Shown: piece after piece, positions 50,106-59,003 of the stretch
Layout of the letters: each line of letters starts with the position of its first letter
Numbering within the stretch: position 1 is the stretch's first letter
Assembly: GCF_000331535.1 (NCBI RefSeq)
Contig: NZ_AMZN01000051.1
Coordinates: 81,376 to 145,375, forward strand
Direction: 5' to 3'
From: Fulvivirga imtechensis AK7
GTDB lineage: Bacteria > Bacteroidota > Bacteroidia > Cytophagales > Cyclobacteriaceae
Length of the DNA stretch: 64,000 bases
The notes under the pieces: model-generated
Told to the model about the DNA's origin: nothing
Database searches by the model: none
Seen by the model: the letters and a program-made list of their open reading frames with translations, nothing else
Position numbers and translations under genes: made by a program

Positions 50106-52643
50106 ATGTTGAAACGTTTACTAATTACCTGCATGGCCCTTTGCAGCGTTTATGCTACATACGCTCAGAACGGCCCCATCAGACAATGTCCTGCTCACGA
50201 AATCCTTGAAAAGCAGAATCAAAACGAGAAAATAGCCCAGAAAAGACAGCTTGTTGAAAATCATACCCGTGCATTCCTTGAGAAGAGGAGCAAAGGGCAA
50301 ATACAAGCCCGAACAGGGGTACTTACTATTCCCGTTATTGTACATGTAATCTATAATACTACTCAAGAAAACATCAGCGCAGCTCAGATCCAGTCTCAGA
50401 TAGATGTACTCAATGAAGACTTCAGGATGTTGAACAGTGATGTTAGCGGGGTTCCTGCAGAATTTACTGCTGCTGACGTTAAAATTGAATTTACGTTATC
50501 CCAGGTTACCAGAAAATTCAGCTCCAAAACTTCCTGGGGCACAAATGATGCCATGAAAAAGTCGTCACAAGGTGGCGTTGATCCGATAGACCCTGCTAAC
50601 TACCTGAACATGTGGGTATGTAACATAGGTGGCGGTATTTTGGGTTATGCCCAGTTCCCAGGTGGCCCTGCCTCAACGGATGGTGTTGTAATGTCGCCTC
50701 AGTACTTCGGTAGCCGCGACAAGCAACCTTCAGGAGAAACATTTTACCTGAGCTCACCATTTGACAAGGGGCGTACTGCTACTCACGAAGTTGGTCACTA
50801 CCTGAACCTTCGACACATCTGGGGAGATGGCAACTGTAATGCCGATGATTTTGTATCAGATACACCTGTTGCCGGAGGGCCTAACTATGGATGCCCCAAC
50901 TACCCTACAAAATCATGTAATAATAATGGTGGATTCACCAGCGATATGTTCATGAACTATATGGACTATGTGGACGATGCCTGTATGTTTATGTTCACTG
51001 CCGGTCAGAAGGCAAGAATGGATGCTATCTTTGAGCCGGGAGGCGCCAGAGAAGGCTTAGGAAGCATCTCAGGAGGCTGCGAATTGCCAGCTCCTTCAGG
51101 TTTAGCGTCTTCTAATATAGATAACAACAGCTTTACACTGTCATGGTCTGCAGTTTCAGGTGCAGCTTCTTATGATGTAAGTGTTGGTGGTAATGTAACT
51201 ACCGTATCTGGTACTTCAGCAAATATCACAGGTCTTACTGCTGGTACTGCCTATGCTTGCAAAGTAAGAGCTAACTGTGACAGTGGCAGCGGTGCTTACT
51301 CTTCAGAGATCACTGTTACCACTACCGGTAGCAACTGCGTGGCAGGACCTGTTACATTGACGCTTGTTTTGGATAACTATCCTGCTGAAACCAGTTGGTC
51401 GGTAACTTCAGGCGGAAGCACTGTGGCTTCAGGAAGCGGTTATTCTACAAAAGGTGGCACCGTTACGGAAACCTTTAATGTGGGCGCTGGCGCTTATACC
51501 TTCACTATCAATGACTCTTATGGAGATGGTATCTGCTGCTCTTATGGCAACGGATCTTACACTTTGAGAGATGCTAATAATAATGTTATTGCATCAGGCG
51601 GTAACTTTGGGTCTACTGAATCTGTAAACTACTGTACCGAAGGCGGCACAGCCGATACACAGGCGCCTACTGCTCCCGGCAATCTTTCCGCATCAGGCGT
51701 AACCCAGAACTCTGCTACTGTTAGCTGGAGTGCATCTTCTGACAATGTGGGCGTAACAGGTTATGATGTATATGTTAATGGATCACTTAACGGTTCTACA
51801 ACATCTACTTCACGCACTATTACAGGACTTACTGCCAACACTACTTACACCGTGGCTGTAAGGGCTAAAGATGCTGCTGGTAACCAATCTGCTGCTAGCT
51901 CAATCAATGTGACTACACTTTCCGACAACATAGTTTACTGTAGCTCCAAAGGTAATAGCACCAGTGACGAGTGGATACAAAGAGTGCAGTTGGGTAGCAT
52001 CAATAATAATTCAGGAGCCAATGGCGGATATGCAGATTTTACTGCTCAATCAACCTCATTGAATAATGGTTCAAGCTATACCATTACTATTACTCCTGGA
52101 TGGTCAGGTACTGTTTACCGCGAAGCATATGCAGTATGGATAGACTACAATAAAGATGGGGACTTCACTGACGCTGGTGAGCTGGTATATAGCAGAAGCA
52201 GAACAAATGCCTCTTCAGTAAGTGGTAGCTTCACAGTGCCTGCCAACGCACCTGCAGGCGCCACAAGAATGAGAGTGTCTATGAAATATAATGCTAATCC
52301 ATCTTCCTGTGAAACCTTCAGCTATGGTGAAGTTGAAGATTACACCGTAGTGATCGGTGGATCAACAAGATCTGTTGAAGTAGCTGAGAAAGCAGCATTG
52401 GGATTACATCCTAACCCTGCTATGACATATACTAATGTTCACTTCACAGTTGCAGGTGAAGCTAAGGATGTAAACCTGAGTGTATTCGATGTAATGGGGC
52501 ACTCGGTATATCAAAAAGCTCTTGGCCAGGTAAGCGGCAGTCATGATGAGACTGTTGATATCAGTGGCTTGAAAAAAGGCCTCTATCATGTAGTGATCAG
52601 AGGTAGCAACGTCAACCTAACCCAGAAGTTGTTGGTGAAATAA
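50106..52643 (+). CDS. Secreted M43 (cytophagalysin-like) metalloprotease with T9SS type A sorting domain
   Basis: The 845-residue protein has a signal peptide (ending ATYAQ, residue 21), a propeptide, and an M43 catalytic domain with zinc ligands H227, H231 and H237 in HEVGHYLNLRH and a later FMNYMDY Met-turn. An FN3 domain (about 327-400), a beta-rich Cys-containing domain (about 410-515), a second FN3 domain (about 523-605) and a GEVED-type domain (about 610-755, GEVEDYTV) follow. The type A T9SS domain runs from about 768 (HPNPAMTYTNV) to LLVK. It degrades extracellular protein. It has its own terminator at 52664. Confidence 0.92.
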   Translation: MLKRLLITCMALCSVYATYAQNGPIRQCPAHEILEKQNQNEKIAQKRQLVENHTRAFLEKRSKGQIQARTGVLTIPVIVHVIYNTTQENISAAQIQSQIDVLNEDFRMLNSDVSGVPAEFTAADVKIEFTLSQVTRKFSSKTSWGTNDAMKKSSQGGVDPIDPANYLNMWVCNIGGGILGYAQFPGGPASTDGVVMSPQYFGSRDKQPSGETFYLSSPFDKGRTATHEVGHYLNLRHIWGDGNCNADDFVSDTPVAGGPNYGCPNYPTKSCNNNGGFTSDMFMNYMDYVDDACMFMFTAGQKARMDAIFEPGGAREGLGSISGGCELPAPSGLASSNIDNNSFTLSWSAVSGAASYDVSVGGNVTTVSGTSANITGLTAGTAYACKVRANCDSGSGAYSSEITVTTTGSNCVAGPVTLTLVLDNYPAETSWSVTSGGSTVASGSGYSTKGGTVTETFNVGAGAYTFTINDSYGDGICCSYGNGSYTLRDANNNVIASGGNFGSTESVNYCTEGGTADTQAPTAPGNLSASGVTQNSATVSWSASSDNVGVTGYDVYVNGSLNGSTTSTSRTITGLTANTTYTVAVRAKDAAGNQSAASSINVTTLSDNIVYCSSKGNSTSDEWIQRVQLGSINNNSGANGGYADFTAQSTSLNNGSSYTITITPGWSGTVYREAYAVWIDYNKDGDFTDAGELVYSRSRTNASSVSGSFTVPANAPAGATRMRVSMKYNANPSSCETFSYGEVEDYTVVIGGSTRSVEVAEKAALGLHPNPAMTYTNVHFTVAGEAKDVNLSVFDVMGHSVYQKALGQVSGSHDETVDISGLKKGLYHVVIRGSNVNLTQKLLVK

Positions 52644-52663
52644 TCATCCATCAACTTAAACCT

Positions 52664-52697
52664 AAAAAGGTTGTGTCGAAAGGCACAACCTTTTTTT
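52664..52697 (+). terminator. Intrinsic terminator after the metalloprotease gene
   Basis: AAAAAGGTTGTGTC pairs with GGCACAACCTTTTT around a GAAA tetraloop (52678-52681), followed by T residues to 52697. It begins 20 bp after the stop. The A-run/T-run symmetry could let it work in both directions for the convergent methyltransferase gene. Confidence 0.9.
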
Positions 52698-52837
52698 GGT
52701 GGTTATAAGTCTTACTTAGCGGATGGCCTCGCAGGGCTTGCAGTGCAGAGGTAACATTGGTTTAACAATACAGATCAATCCTTCGGTATTCTCTGCCTCT
52801 CCTCAGTTTCTTCTGTGGTAGTCATGGATCAATTGTA

Positions 52838-53461
52838 TCATTTCCTAAACAAAAAAGACACAAGCCTGGGAATCCCGTTTCTGTCATCCTCATCAAACCA
52901 TTCTGCGAGGTGATCACACGACAGGCCATACTTTAGAGCAGGAGTAATATAGTCTGATATGTGATGGGTAAAGCAATCCAGCACAAATGTGCCTTCATCA
53001 GTTTCAAATCTGGCCTTGCTGCCCTTATATTGCTTGAATGGATGTAGCTCGCAAATATAAAGCGCTCCTCCGGGCTTTAGTACAGAGGATGCCTGGGTAA
53101 ATATATTATCAAGATCTTCAATATGTTCCAGTACCAGGCTGAATGTAATCAGATCAACCGGTGCTTCCACAAAGTTCCAGGGTTTAGTGAGGTCGGCTTG
53201 TTTGAAATTTACTTGGGCAGCTCTGACCTTTTCCTTTGCTTTATTGAGCATTTCTTCAGAGAAATCAACAGATGTCAGAGAGGCTACTTTTTCTGCCAAC
53301 CATGAGGTATTCTTGCCGGTTCCGCAGCCTAATTCCAATGCCCTGGATATAGGAATGTCAGCAAGTACATCTCTCAACGCACGGGCTTCCAGGTCCCTGG
53401 TTTTATTGATCACAGTATCGTAGGTAGCTGCCCACGAATTGTAGCCTTGTTGGTTTTTCAT
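52838..53461 (-). CDS. Class I SAM-dependent methyltransferase
   Basis: The 207-residue protein has a SAM-binding motif I ALELGCGTGKNT (about residues 40-51), an acidic motif II (SLTSVDFSEEML) and LITFSLVLEHIEDLD as post-motif III. These are typical of the Methyltransf_11/25 group, with the common start NSWAATYD. The substrate cannot be deduced. It is transcribed alone, convergent with the metalloprotease gene and divergent from the small lipoprotein gene at 53580. Confidence 0.85.
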   Translation of the reverse strand: MKNQQGYNSWAATYDTVINKTRDLEARALRDVLADIPISRALELGCGTGKNTSWLAEKVASLTSVDFSEEMLNKAKEKVRAAQVNFKQADLTKPWNFVEAPVDLITFSLVLEHIEDLDNIFTQASSVLKPGGALYICELHPFKQYKGSKARFETDEGTFVLDCFTHHISDYITPALKYGLSCDHLAEWFDEDDRNGIPRLVSFLFRK

Positions 53462-53579
53462 AATGATTGCTGGTTATTCAAGACGTGAATTTAAGAAATA
53501 GAATGTGAAAATATTCGCCTCAGAAGGTGAAGGTTAACAAAAGGATAACATCACGGGTTATTCTTAAAATAATGCGAAG

Positions 53580-53750
53580 ATGAAAAAATTAAAACTAACT
53601 CATTTATACCTGTTTTTCTTAATAATGTGTACCACTACAGGTTGTGAACTGGTAGGCGATATCTTTGAATTTGGTGTATGGGTGGGGGTGATCCTGGTGG
53701 TTCTGGTGCTGCTATTTATCATGTGGTTGGTAGGGAAGTTTTTCCGTTAG
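53580..53750 (+). CDS. Small lipoprotein-like single-pass membrane protein
   Basis: This 56-residue frame is below common length cut-offs. It has a signal segment (LYLFFLIMC), a lipobox-like TTTGC (C22), then ELVGDIFEFGVWVGV, a strong transmembrane helix (about 34-51) and a basic KFFR end. Short proteins of this form, with a Cys-E-x-V-G-D-I-F segment and one helix, recur in the Bacteroidota as conserved hypotheticals as I remember it. Function is unknown. Promoter space (118 bp) lies upstream, divergent from the methyltransferase gene. Confidence 0.6.
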   Translation: MKKLKLTHLYLFFLIMCTTTGCELVGDIFEFGVWVGVILVVLVLLFIMWLVGKFFR

Positions 53751-53794
53751 TGGATCCTAGTTCCTGTCAAGAATGGCTGTCGTCAGATGTAGGA

Positions 53795-54472
53795 TCATAC
53801 GCTTATTTTAAAATAGTGGTACATCAGGTGCTGCCCTTTTGATGTGATCAATATGGCTCTGGTGTTTTGTTTTTTTCTTATCCAGTCCTGCTCAAGCATC
53901 CTATTGAGCAATGCAGCCCCCAAAGCTCCTGCTAAGTGATGCTTTCTTTCACTCCAGTCGAGGCACGGCCGTGCAAACGCTCTTTTTTTGTTCTTTAGCT
54001 CATTGATTTTTATGCCCAGATCAAGAAAAAACCTTTCCCCTTGAAAAGTAACATCAAAGGTGTTATCAACAGGTACAATAAATTCCTTTTTGATCAGGCT
54101 GTCTGTGATTAGCACACCCACTTTTCCTGCCAGATGATCATAGCAGGTTCTGCAATGCCGGATAGGATCATCGTGAGATCCGGAAATAGCTTTGTTGTTT
54201 TTTTGAGGAACAAGGTTAACAACAGCCTCTACAGCGTAGGCTACCTCCGGTTTAGAGTACCGGTAGTATCTGTGTCTTCCTTGTCGCTCTACCTGCACAA
54301 GATCGGCCTGAAGCAGCTTATTGAGATGCATACTGATATTCTGTGGCGAGGTATCGGCATTAAAAGCCAATTCTGAGGCTGTATAGGCTTTACCATCGAG
54401 CAATGTCCACAAAATATTTGACCTTACCTGATCGCCAATCAGCGAGAAGAGCTCTCCGATCTGTTCTTTCAT
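53795..54472 (-). CDS. ArsR-type winged-helix transcriptional regulator
   Basis: The 225-residue protein has an N-terminal winged helix (about residues 10-75: RSNILWTLLDGKAYTASELA...NISMHLNKLLQADLV). A second domain contains HCRTCYDHLAGKVGVLITDSL (about 106-126) with a Cys pair. The length exceeds simple ArsR repressors and matches a group of Bacteroidota/Firmicutes regulators with this CYDHLAG segment; the Cys pair could bind metal or sense redox. The target is unknown. It is monocistronic. Confidence 0.82.
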   Translation of the reverse strand: MKEQIGELFSLIGDQVRSNILWTLLDGKAYTASELAFNADTSPQNISMHLNKLLQADLVQVERQGRHRYYRYSKPEVAYAVEAVVNLVPQKNNKAISGSHDDPIRHCRTCYDHLAGKVGVLITDSLIKKEFIVPVDNTFDVTFQGERFFLDLGIKINELKNKKRAFARPCLDWSERKHHLAGALGAALLNRMLEQDWIRKKQNTRAILITSKGQHLMYHYFKISV

Positions 54473-54606
54473 GGCAGTTATATTTAAATCTGTAGTGAAA
54501 TGTAATAATAAAAATGGAAATCTGAATTGAAGATTTGCTGTATTTTAAGGTGCTTTTCGTAAAGTTGGTTGTGACAGAAAGTTACTTAAGGAAGGAGAAA
54601 AATTCT

Positions 54607-54702
54607 ATGCTCAAATCTGAACTCAGCAAATGCCTCGATCGATTACAGGTAATAAGTAATGAAATGAGAAGCAAAGGTGTTGAAGTACGGATACAGAAAT
54701 AA
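54607..54702 (+). CDS. Possible 31-residue small ORF
   Basis: In the 298-bp gap 54473-54770, an ATG is preceded by GGAAGGAGAAAAATTCT, an unusually good Shine-Dalgarno-like sequence for this organism. It encodes a 31-residue charged, helix-prone peptide (start MLKSELSKCLDRLQ, end VRIQK). No homologue is recognised. Support is only the ribosome-binding-site match, so chance is a real alternative. Confidence 0.2.
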   Translation: MLKSELSKCLDRLQVISNEMRSKGVEVRIQK

Positions 54703-54770
54703 ACCAAATAAAGAAATTGATTCTCGACTAGTGGCCAGGTATTTTTTCTATCTGTCTTTTTTGCACTCAA

Positions 54771-55073
54771 TTATCCTGTGAAAGATTCCAACTTTTTCAG
54801 GTCCTCGTTGTCAAACTTAACGACACCCAGCGGGATTTTACCTCCAATATCTTGCTTGATTTGATCTTTTTCGGCTTCGGAGAATCCGCCACATAGCTCG
54901 ATCACCTGAACGCCTTCCGAAAGGAGTTGCTTAATTGCTTCGGTGGCTTCCTTGGTATCGGAAACACCAACTATTAGAGTTTTGAATTCATCAGTTTCCA
55001 AAGAAGCCCTTTGATATAGCGATGAATAACTTTTATGTTTTACAATAAAGGCGTAGCGGCTTAGTGTGGTCAT
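54771..55073 (-). CDS. DUF6506 family protein
   Basis: The 100-residue protein has the opening RYAFIVKHKSY, a central IVGVSDTKEATEAIKQLLSEG and the VIELCGGFSE segment (about 76-85), which I recognise as the DUF6506 pattern. Function is unknown. Its start overlaps the methyltransferase gene by 4 bp, and it ends the five-gene operon that begins with the arylamine acetyltransferase. Confidence 0.75.
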   Translation of the reverse strand: MTTLSRYAFIVKHKSYSSLYQRASLETDEFKTLIVGVSDTKEATEAIKQLLSEGVQVIELCGGFSEAEKDQIKQDIGGKIPLGVVKFDNEDLKKLESFTG

Positions 55074-55867
55074 CTGTTATTTAAGCTATGCTGTACAACA
55101 ATAAAAATATAGTCGCCTAAAGCGTTCTCATACTCCTGCATCACCTGATCAATTTCACCACTATTAATATCGTTTTTAAGCTTTTCCAGTCCTTTGTCAA
55201 CTTCTGTTTTGTTGGCCAGCGCTGCGAATGATGATATGCCCTGGCGAACCTCAGGATTAAGATACAACTTTGGATTGTGCTTCCCACTGTATAAAAACAG
55301 GTCTTCCAGATCGGAATGAATAAAATACGGTTCTGTGTCAGTAACCTGCAGGCCGGAAGCATCCAGGGCCACTTTAATTTTTTCCGGTGAAGGCATTTGT
55401 GCTATTGAATCCCTAAGCATATACGGAAAGTAATGGTTCAGCCAATAGCCACGCATTTGTTCAGGAGTGGAGGTGAATATCACCATCTTGCCATTTTTCT
55501 TCAAAACTCTGCTCATTTCAAGAAATGCGGTGTGGAGGTCTGTCCAGTGATGAATAGTAAGTGTGGCGACAATGCCGTCAATGCTGTCTGCATTCAAGCC
55601 TGTGTTTTCCGCATATCCTGATCTCCAATCTATTTTCAGAGATTTGAGCCGGGCTTTTTCCAGCATTTCCGTTGAAGGATCGATGGCAGTAAACCGGTAT
55701 CCTTTTTCCTGTAGTTTTAAGGTGTAGTTGCCGGTGCCGCAGCCAATGTCAAGATATAGTCCTTCAGCCCGCGGAGACAGCAGCTTCAATAATCTTTCTG
55801 TAAGATATTTATCGGCTTTCCGGGTGGTGTTGTAGTTAATCCCTATGGTATCATATTTTGCCTGCAT
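55070..55867 (-). CDS. Class I SAM-dependent methyltransferase
   Basis: The 265-residue protein has motif I YLDIGCGTGNYT (about 38-49), FTAIDPSTEML (motif II) and GIVATLTIHHWTD (post-motif), as in Methyltransf_11 enzymes. The N-terminal GINYNTTRKAD is common in small-molecule methyltransferases. The substrate is unknown. It overlaps the GNAT gene by 17 bp and the DUF6506 gene by 4 bp. Confidence 0.85.
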   Translation of the reverse strand: MQAKYDTIGINYNTTRKADKYLTERLLKLLSPRAEGLYLDIGCGTGNYTLKLQEKGYRFTAIDPSTEMLEKARLKSLKIDWRSGYAENTGLNADSIDGIVATLTIHHWTDLHTAFLEMSRVLKKNGKMVIFTSTPEQMRGYWLNHYFPYMLRDSIAQMPSPEKIKVALDASGLQVTDTEPYFIHSDLEDLFLYSGKHNPKLYLNPEVRQGISSFAALANKTEVDKGLEKLKNDINSGEIDQVMQEYENALGDYIFIVVQHSLNNR

Positions 55868-56384
55868 ATTCTTCTTCTCTCAGTTTTGCATACCTATGCT
55901 CATCCCAGATTTTTCCATTCTTTAAAACCGCGTGTTTGAATATCCCTTCCTTTTTATATCCATTCTTTTCAAGCACCCGCATAGATACTGTATTATATTC
56001 AAAAACACCTGTATGAATACGTACCAAATCAATTTGTTGAAAACCATAGGCTGTCAAAAGTTTGACGGCCGTAGTAGCAATGCCTTTACCCCAAAATGGC
56101 TCTCCCAGACAATAGCCTATTTCGGCTGTTCTGCGATATACATCCTTTTGAGGCACCAATCCTATAACACCGCACAATTCAATATTGTACTCAATAGCAA
56201 AAGTGAGTTTTGGAGCCTCCTGATCAGTCAACCGAATGAAATCCACAGCATCTTCCTCGGAATAGGGGTGAGGCATATAGTCTCTCAGGTTATCCCACAC
56301 CTTTTTGTTGTTGGCTAATAATGCCAGCTTCTTTTTATCCGATAAATCAAGCCCCCTTAATCTTATCGGGCCATCTTGTAGCAT
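55851..56384 (-). CDS. GNAT N-acetyltransferase, RimJ/RimL-like
   Basis: The 177-residue protein has the GNAT layout: early IRLRGLDLSD, a central GVIGLVPQ strand, and the acetyl-CoA loop GEPFWGKGIATTAVKLL (about 92-108), then a late NTVSMRVLEKNGYKKEG segment. The type is the RimJ/RimL branch that acetylates protein N-termini or small amines. The specific acceptor is unknown. It lies 1 bp after the DUF1835 gene and overlaps the methyltransferase gene. Confidence 0.88.
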   Translation of the reverse strand: MLQDGPIRLRGLDLSDKKKLALLANNKKVWDNLRDYMPHPYSEEDAVDFIRLTDQEAPKLTFAIEYNIELCGVIGLVPQKDVYRRTAEIGYCLGEPFWGKGIATTAVKLLTAYGFQQIDLVRIHTGVFEYNTVSMRVLEKNGYKKEGIFKHAVLKNGKIWDEHRYAKLREEEYAGKI

Positions 56385-56385
56385 A

Positions 56386-57141
56386 TTATTGACCTTTTTT
56401 TACTTCATCAAACATACGCTTTACCTGTAGGTCACCAAAGCCATAGATGCTTTCTCTTTTGCAGAATTCTCTGAAGACAGGTCCGAACTCATCAGTGTTA
56501 AGTTCATCTATAATATCGATAAGCGTTTGTTGTGGTTTACCCGGGTTATTGTTTGCAGGAATTCTATCAATATGGGCTTGAACGGCAGGTTGTAGAAAGG
56601 GAAATTTAATTTTCAGTTTCCCTGTTATATGGAGCATTTCTCCGGTTTCATTCAATTGGTAATGCCTCCATAACCTTCTAAGCAGGTCAAAATCAATGGG
56701 CTCTATGCTTATTCTGCTCTCAAATGCTTCGACCAGATTCGCACTACTCATACTGCCAAAGCCATATTCATGGCCAACCTGTGGTCTCACAAGCCAGATG
56801 TGATACTGTTTGTGTTGCCCGTATAACAGGTGAAGTATAAACCAAAGATTAACCTGACAGAAAAGATCATCTTCGAACCATAAGTTAACGACTGAATTAG
56901 CAGGAATGAGTCTGATCTTGTAAAATTCGTGCGCTGTTTCTTCATAATAATCTTCTTCACTATATCCATGATAGGTAGCGCTAATAAAGTAAGCCCTTGT
57001 GGCCAGCAATTCTTCAAGGCTGCGCCCTTCTACATCACCATCAACCAGACATTCACGTGCCACTACAATCTTTCCGGGTATAGACTTTGGAAACTGCTCT
57101 TTCAGAGCGTCTCCGTTGAGTATATGGTACTGTTCTCTCAT
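56386..57141 (-). CDS. DUF1835 domain-containing protein
   Basis: The 251-residue protein has the DUF1835 opening YHILNGDALKEQFPKSIPG (residues 5-23), then ARECLVDGDVEG and a central VNLWFEDDLFCQVNLWF region. The function of DUF1835 proteins is unknown. The start overlaps the NAT gene by 4 bp, so it is translationally coupled within the operon. Confidence 0.82.
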   Translation of the reverse strand: MREQYHILNGDALKEQFPKSIPGKIVVARECLVDGDVEGRSLEELLATRAYFISATYHGYSEEDYYEETAHEFYKIRLIPANSVVNLWFEDDLFCQVNLWFILHLLYGQHKQYHIWLVRPQVGHEYGFGSMSSANLVEAFESRISIEPIDFDLLRRLWRHYQLNETGEMLHITGKLKIKFPFLQPAVQAHIDRIPANNNPGKPQQTLIDIIDELNTDEFGPVFREFCKRESIYGFGDLQVKRMFDEVKKGQ

Positions 57142-57890
57142 AGGTCTATTTTAAAGTACATTTTCAGCTTTTCGAGGAAGCTAATTTCGTCTTGTAACAC
57201 CAACTCTTCTGTGAATTGGTTTTCAGTTATCTTCAGTTTGTCAGTAGTAAGTGTCACTCTTCCCTTTTCCGTAGGAATAGAAATCAACTTCCTTTGAGTA
57301 AAATGTGAGGCTGGGTTGCTTTGGTGATAAATGCACATGCCTGCAAACTCTGAAAATTCTCTGGGAATATTTTTAAACATAAATTCAGGTACTGCTGTTC
57401 CGTTGTCGATTTTATTGACCCTGAGATAGTCGTCCTCTGTTGTGTCTATCATAAAATGACCTCGCGCATCAGGTTGGATATTGTTCATGGTGATTTCCAA
57501 AGGGGAAAACATGAATTCTCCGAAGCCTACATCCGTTAAATATTCAATACCATCGAGATTAACTACAACAGACAGATGATCATATTCCTGACCGTAACCT
57601 TTTTTCTGATCATATACGCGAGCAGAAACCATTTTGGCGTTAAACCCTATGGAGATAAGTAATTCATAATACAATCCATTGAGCTCGTAGCAAAATCCTC
57701 CTCTTTTATTTAATACTACTTTGTTATATATTTTGTTGATGTCCAGGGTGATTGGTAGTCCATAATGGATGTCAAGATTTTCGAACGGAACGCTGAGAAG
57801 ATGCATTTTTTGCAGCCTTTGCAATACCTCCAAAGAGGGCCGCAGGTCACCTGTATAGTTTATTCTTTCCAGATACTTCTGTTGATCCAT
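57138..57890 (-). CDS. Arylamine N-acetyltransferase
   Basis: The 250-residue cysteine-protease-like enzyme has a complete Cys-His-Asp triad: C67 in RGGFCYELN, H105 in YDHLSVVV and D120 in LTDVGFGE. It transfers acetyl from acetyl-CoA to arylamines or hydrazines, and relatives also act in natural-product synthesis. It is the first gene of the five-gene operon. MITE-like copy C lies in the 366-bp gap upstream (57891-58256) and may affect its promoter. Confidence 0.92.
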   Translation of the reverse strand: MDQQKYLERINYTGDLRPSLEVLQRLQKMHLLSVPFENLDIHYGLPITLDINKIYNKVVLNKRGGFCYELNGLYYELLISIGFNAKMVSARVYDQKKGYGQEYDHLSVVVNLDGIEYLTDVGFGEFMFSPLEITMNNIQPDARGHFMIDTTEDDYLRVNKIDNGTAVPEFMFKNIPREFSEFAGMCIYHQSNPASHFTQRKLISIPTEKGRVTLTTDKLKITENQFTEELVLQDEISFLEKLKMYFKIDL

Positions 57891-58004
57891 ACTTAAAAAT
57901 AACCTAATCTGTGGTGATTTAAAAGTATGAAATTGTTACTGTCTAACTTCTTCAATAAATGTCATTAAGGTACCTCCATGACTTAAAGATGTATTGAGAT
58001 AATT

Positions 58005-58149
58005 AGTGTCTCTAAGAAACGTCAATGTCTGCGTTACGCTTGTTCCAAAAATGCTCTCCTACCTTAGTACGCTCCGCTTTTTGGAACTTCGTCCCGCTCT
58101 TTGGCGGGAACGTTTTCTTAAAGCCACTTAGAGTTTTCTTGGAGGCGCT
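58005..58149 (-). repeat. MITE-like dispersed repeat, copy C (inverted)
   Basis: The ends are AGTGTCTCTAAGAAAC at the left and GTTTTCTTGGAGGCGCT at the right, with AATT flanking both sides. The 38-bp hairpin core lies at 58045-58082 in reverse orientation relative to copies A and D, with two changes. The segment CGTTTTCTTAAAGCCACTTA (58111-58130) and what follows is the reverse complement of copy A near 17860. The rest of the 366-bp gap 57891-58256 shows no gene. Confidence 0.78.
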
Positions 58150-58256
58150 AATTAATTAGTACCGGGTATTGAGATAGCGCGAAGACTAAAATCGTTGTAT
58201 GAAAACCAACAATTATCCTTATTAACAATGTTCGGATGGAGTTAAACGGCGATCTT

Positions 58257-59003
58257 TTATAAGACTTCGTGGCGACCGTTGTCAAGAAATTTGATTTGCG
58301 GCAGGTCCTTATGCTTATTGAAGTGGTCAAATGCGGTTTTCAGCTCGTCCCAAAGCGCCAGTTTATCGCGATCGCTTTGATATTCTGCTTTCAATTCACT
58401 ATAGCTGTCGTCTGTCATGTATAGAGGGAAAATCGTTACCGGTATTTTCTGCTGACCGCTATCTTTGGCCTCTATGGCTATGATATAAAGCTCTTTGATA
58501 TAATCGTCCGTTATAGGCAGACAGCCAATGGTCACACAAGCCCCGTGAATAAAAATATCTCCTCCGAGGTTTCCTTGGGTGCCCAAAATCCTATCCGACT
58601 GATTAGGATAGTTAATGCCTAGTGACAAATGAAAATTGCTGGAAGGGTTAAATCTGTCGATATGGTAAAAGCCTTCGGGGATTTGCAGGTCGCCCTGTTC
58701 CCGTTTTGGACCAGGAATACCCGAGGTCCTGCATACATCATATTCTTTAATCAATTGGTAATGATCATCTTCCATATTTTTTGCCCAAAGCTCAATTTTC
58801 TTATCTTCTTTGAACGCTCTAAGATAGATTTGTAGTTGCTGTGGATCAATGGAATGGCTTTCCAGAAGTACTTTTATAGATAACTCTTTTTCCACGTATG
58901 CTGATCTAACCCGTGGATACCGCTTTTGCTCGTCTTTAAATGAACCAGAGCTAAAGGCAAACAGGGCAAGTCCGAAAAATAGAGTGATGGTGACTGTTTT
59001 CAT
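58257..59003 (-). CDS. L,D-transpeptidase (YafK/ErfK-like)
   Basis: The 248-residue protein has a signal peptide (residues 1-20) and a YkuD domain with the catalytic block FIHGACVTIGCLP: H153, G154 and the nucleophile C161. The family cross-links or trims peptidoglycan stem peptides, or attaches proteins to peptidoglycan, in the periplasm. Residues 103-116 (QGDLQIPEGFYHID) match YafK-type proteins. The start overlaps the NTF2-like gene by 4 bp, so the two are probably co-expressed. Confidence 0.86.
   Translation of the reverse strand: MKTVTITLFFGLALFAFSSGSFKDEQKRYPRVRSAYVEKELSIKVLLESHSIDPQQLQIYLRAFKEDKKIELWAKNMEDDHYQLIKEYDVCRTSGIPGPKREQGDLQIPEGFYHIDRFNPSSNFHLSLGINYPNQSDRILGTQGNLGGDIFIHGACVTIGCLPITDDYIKELYIIAIEAKDSGQQKIPVTIFPLYMTDDSYSELKAEYQSDRDKLALWDELKTAFDHFNKHKDLPQIKFLDNGRHEVL

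Noticed and set aside
54582..54770. Minus-strand 62-codon frame in the gap before the DUF6506 gene
   Set aside because: No motif, and it overlaps the small plus-strand frame; composition is typical of non-coding DNA.
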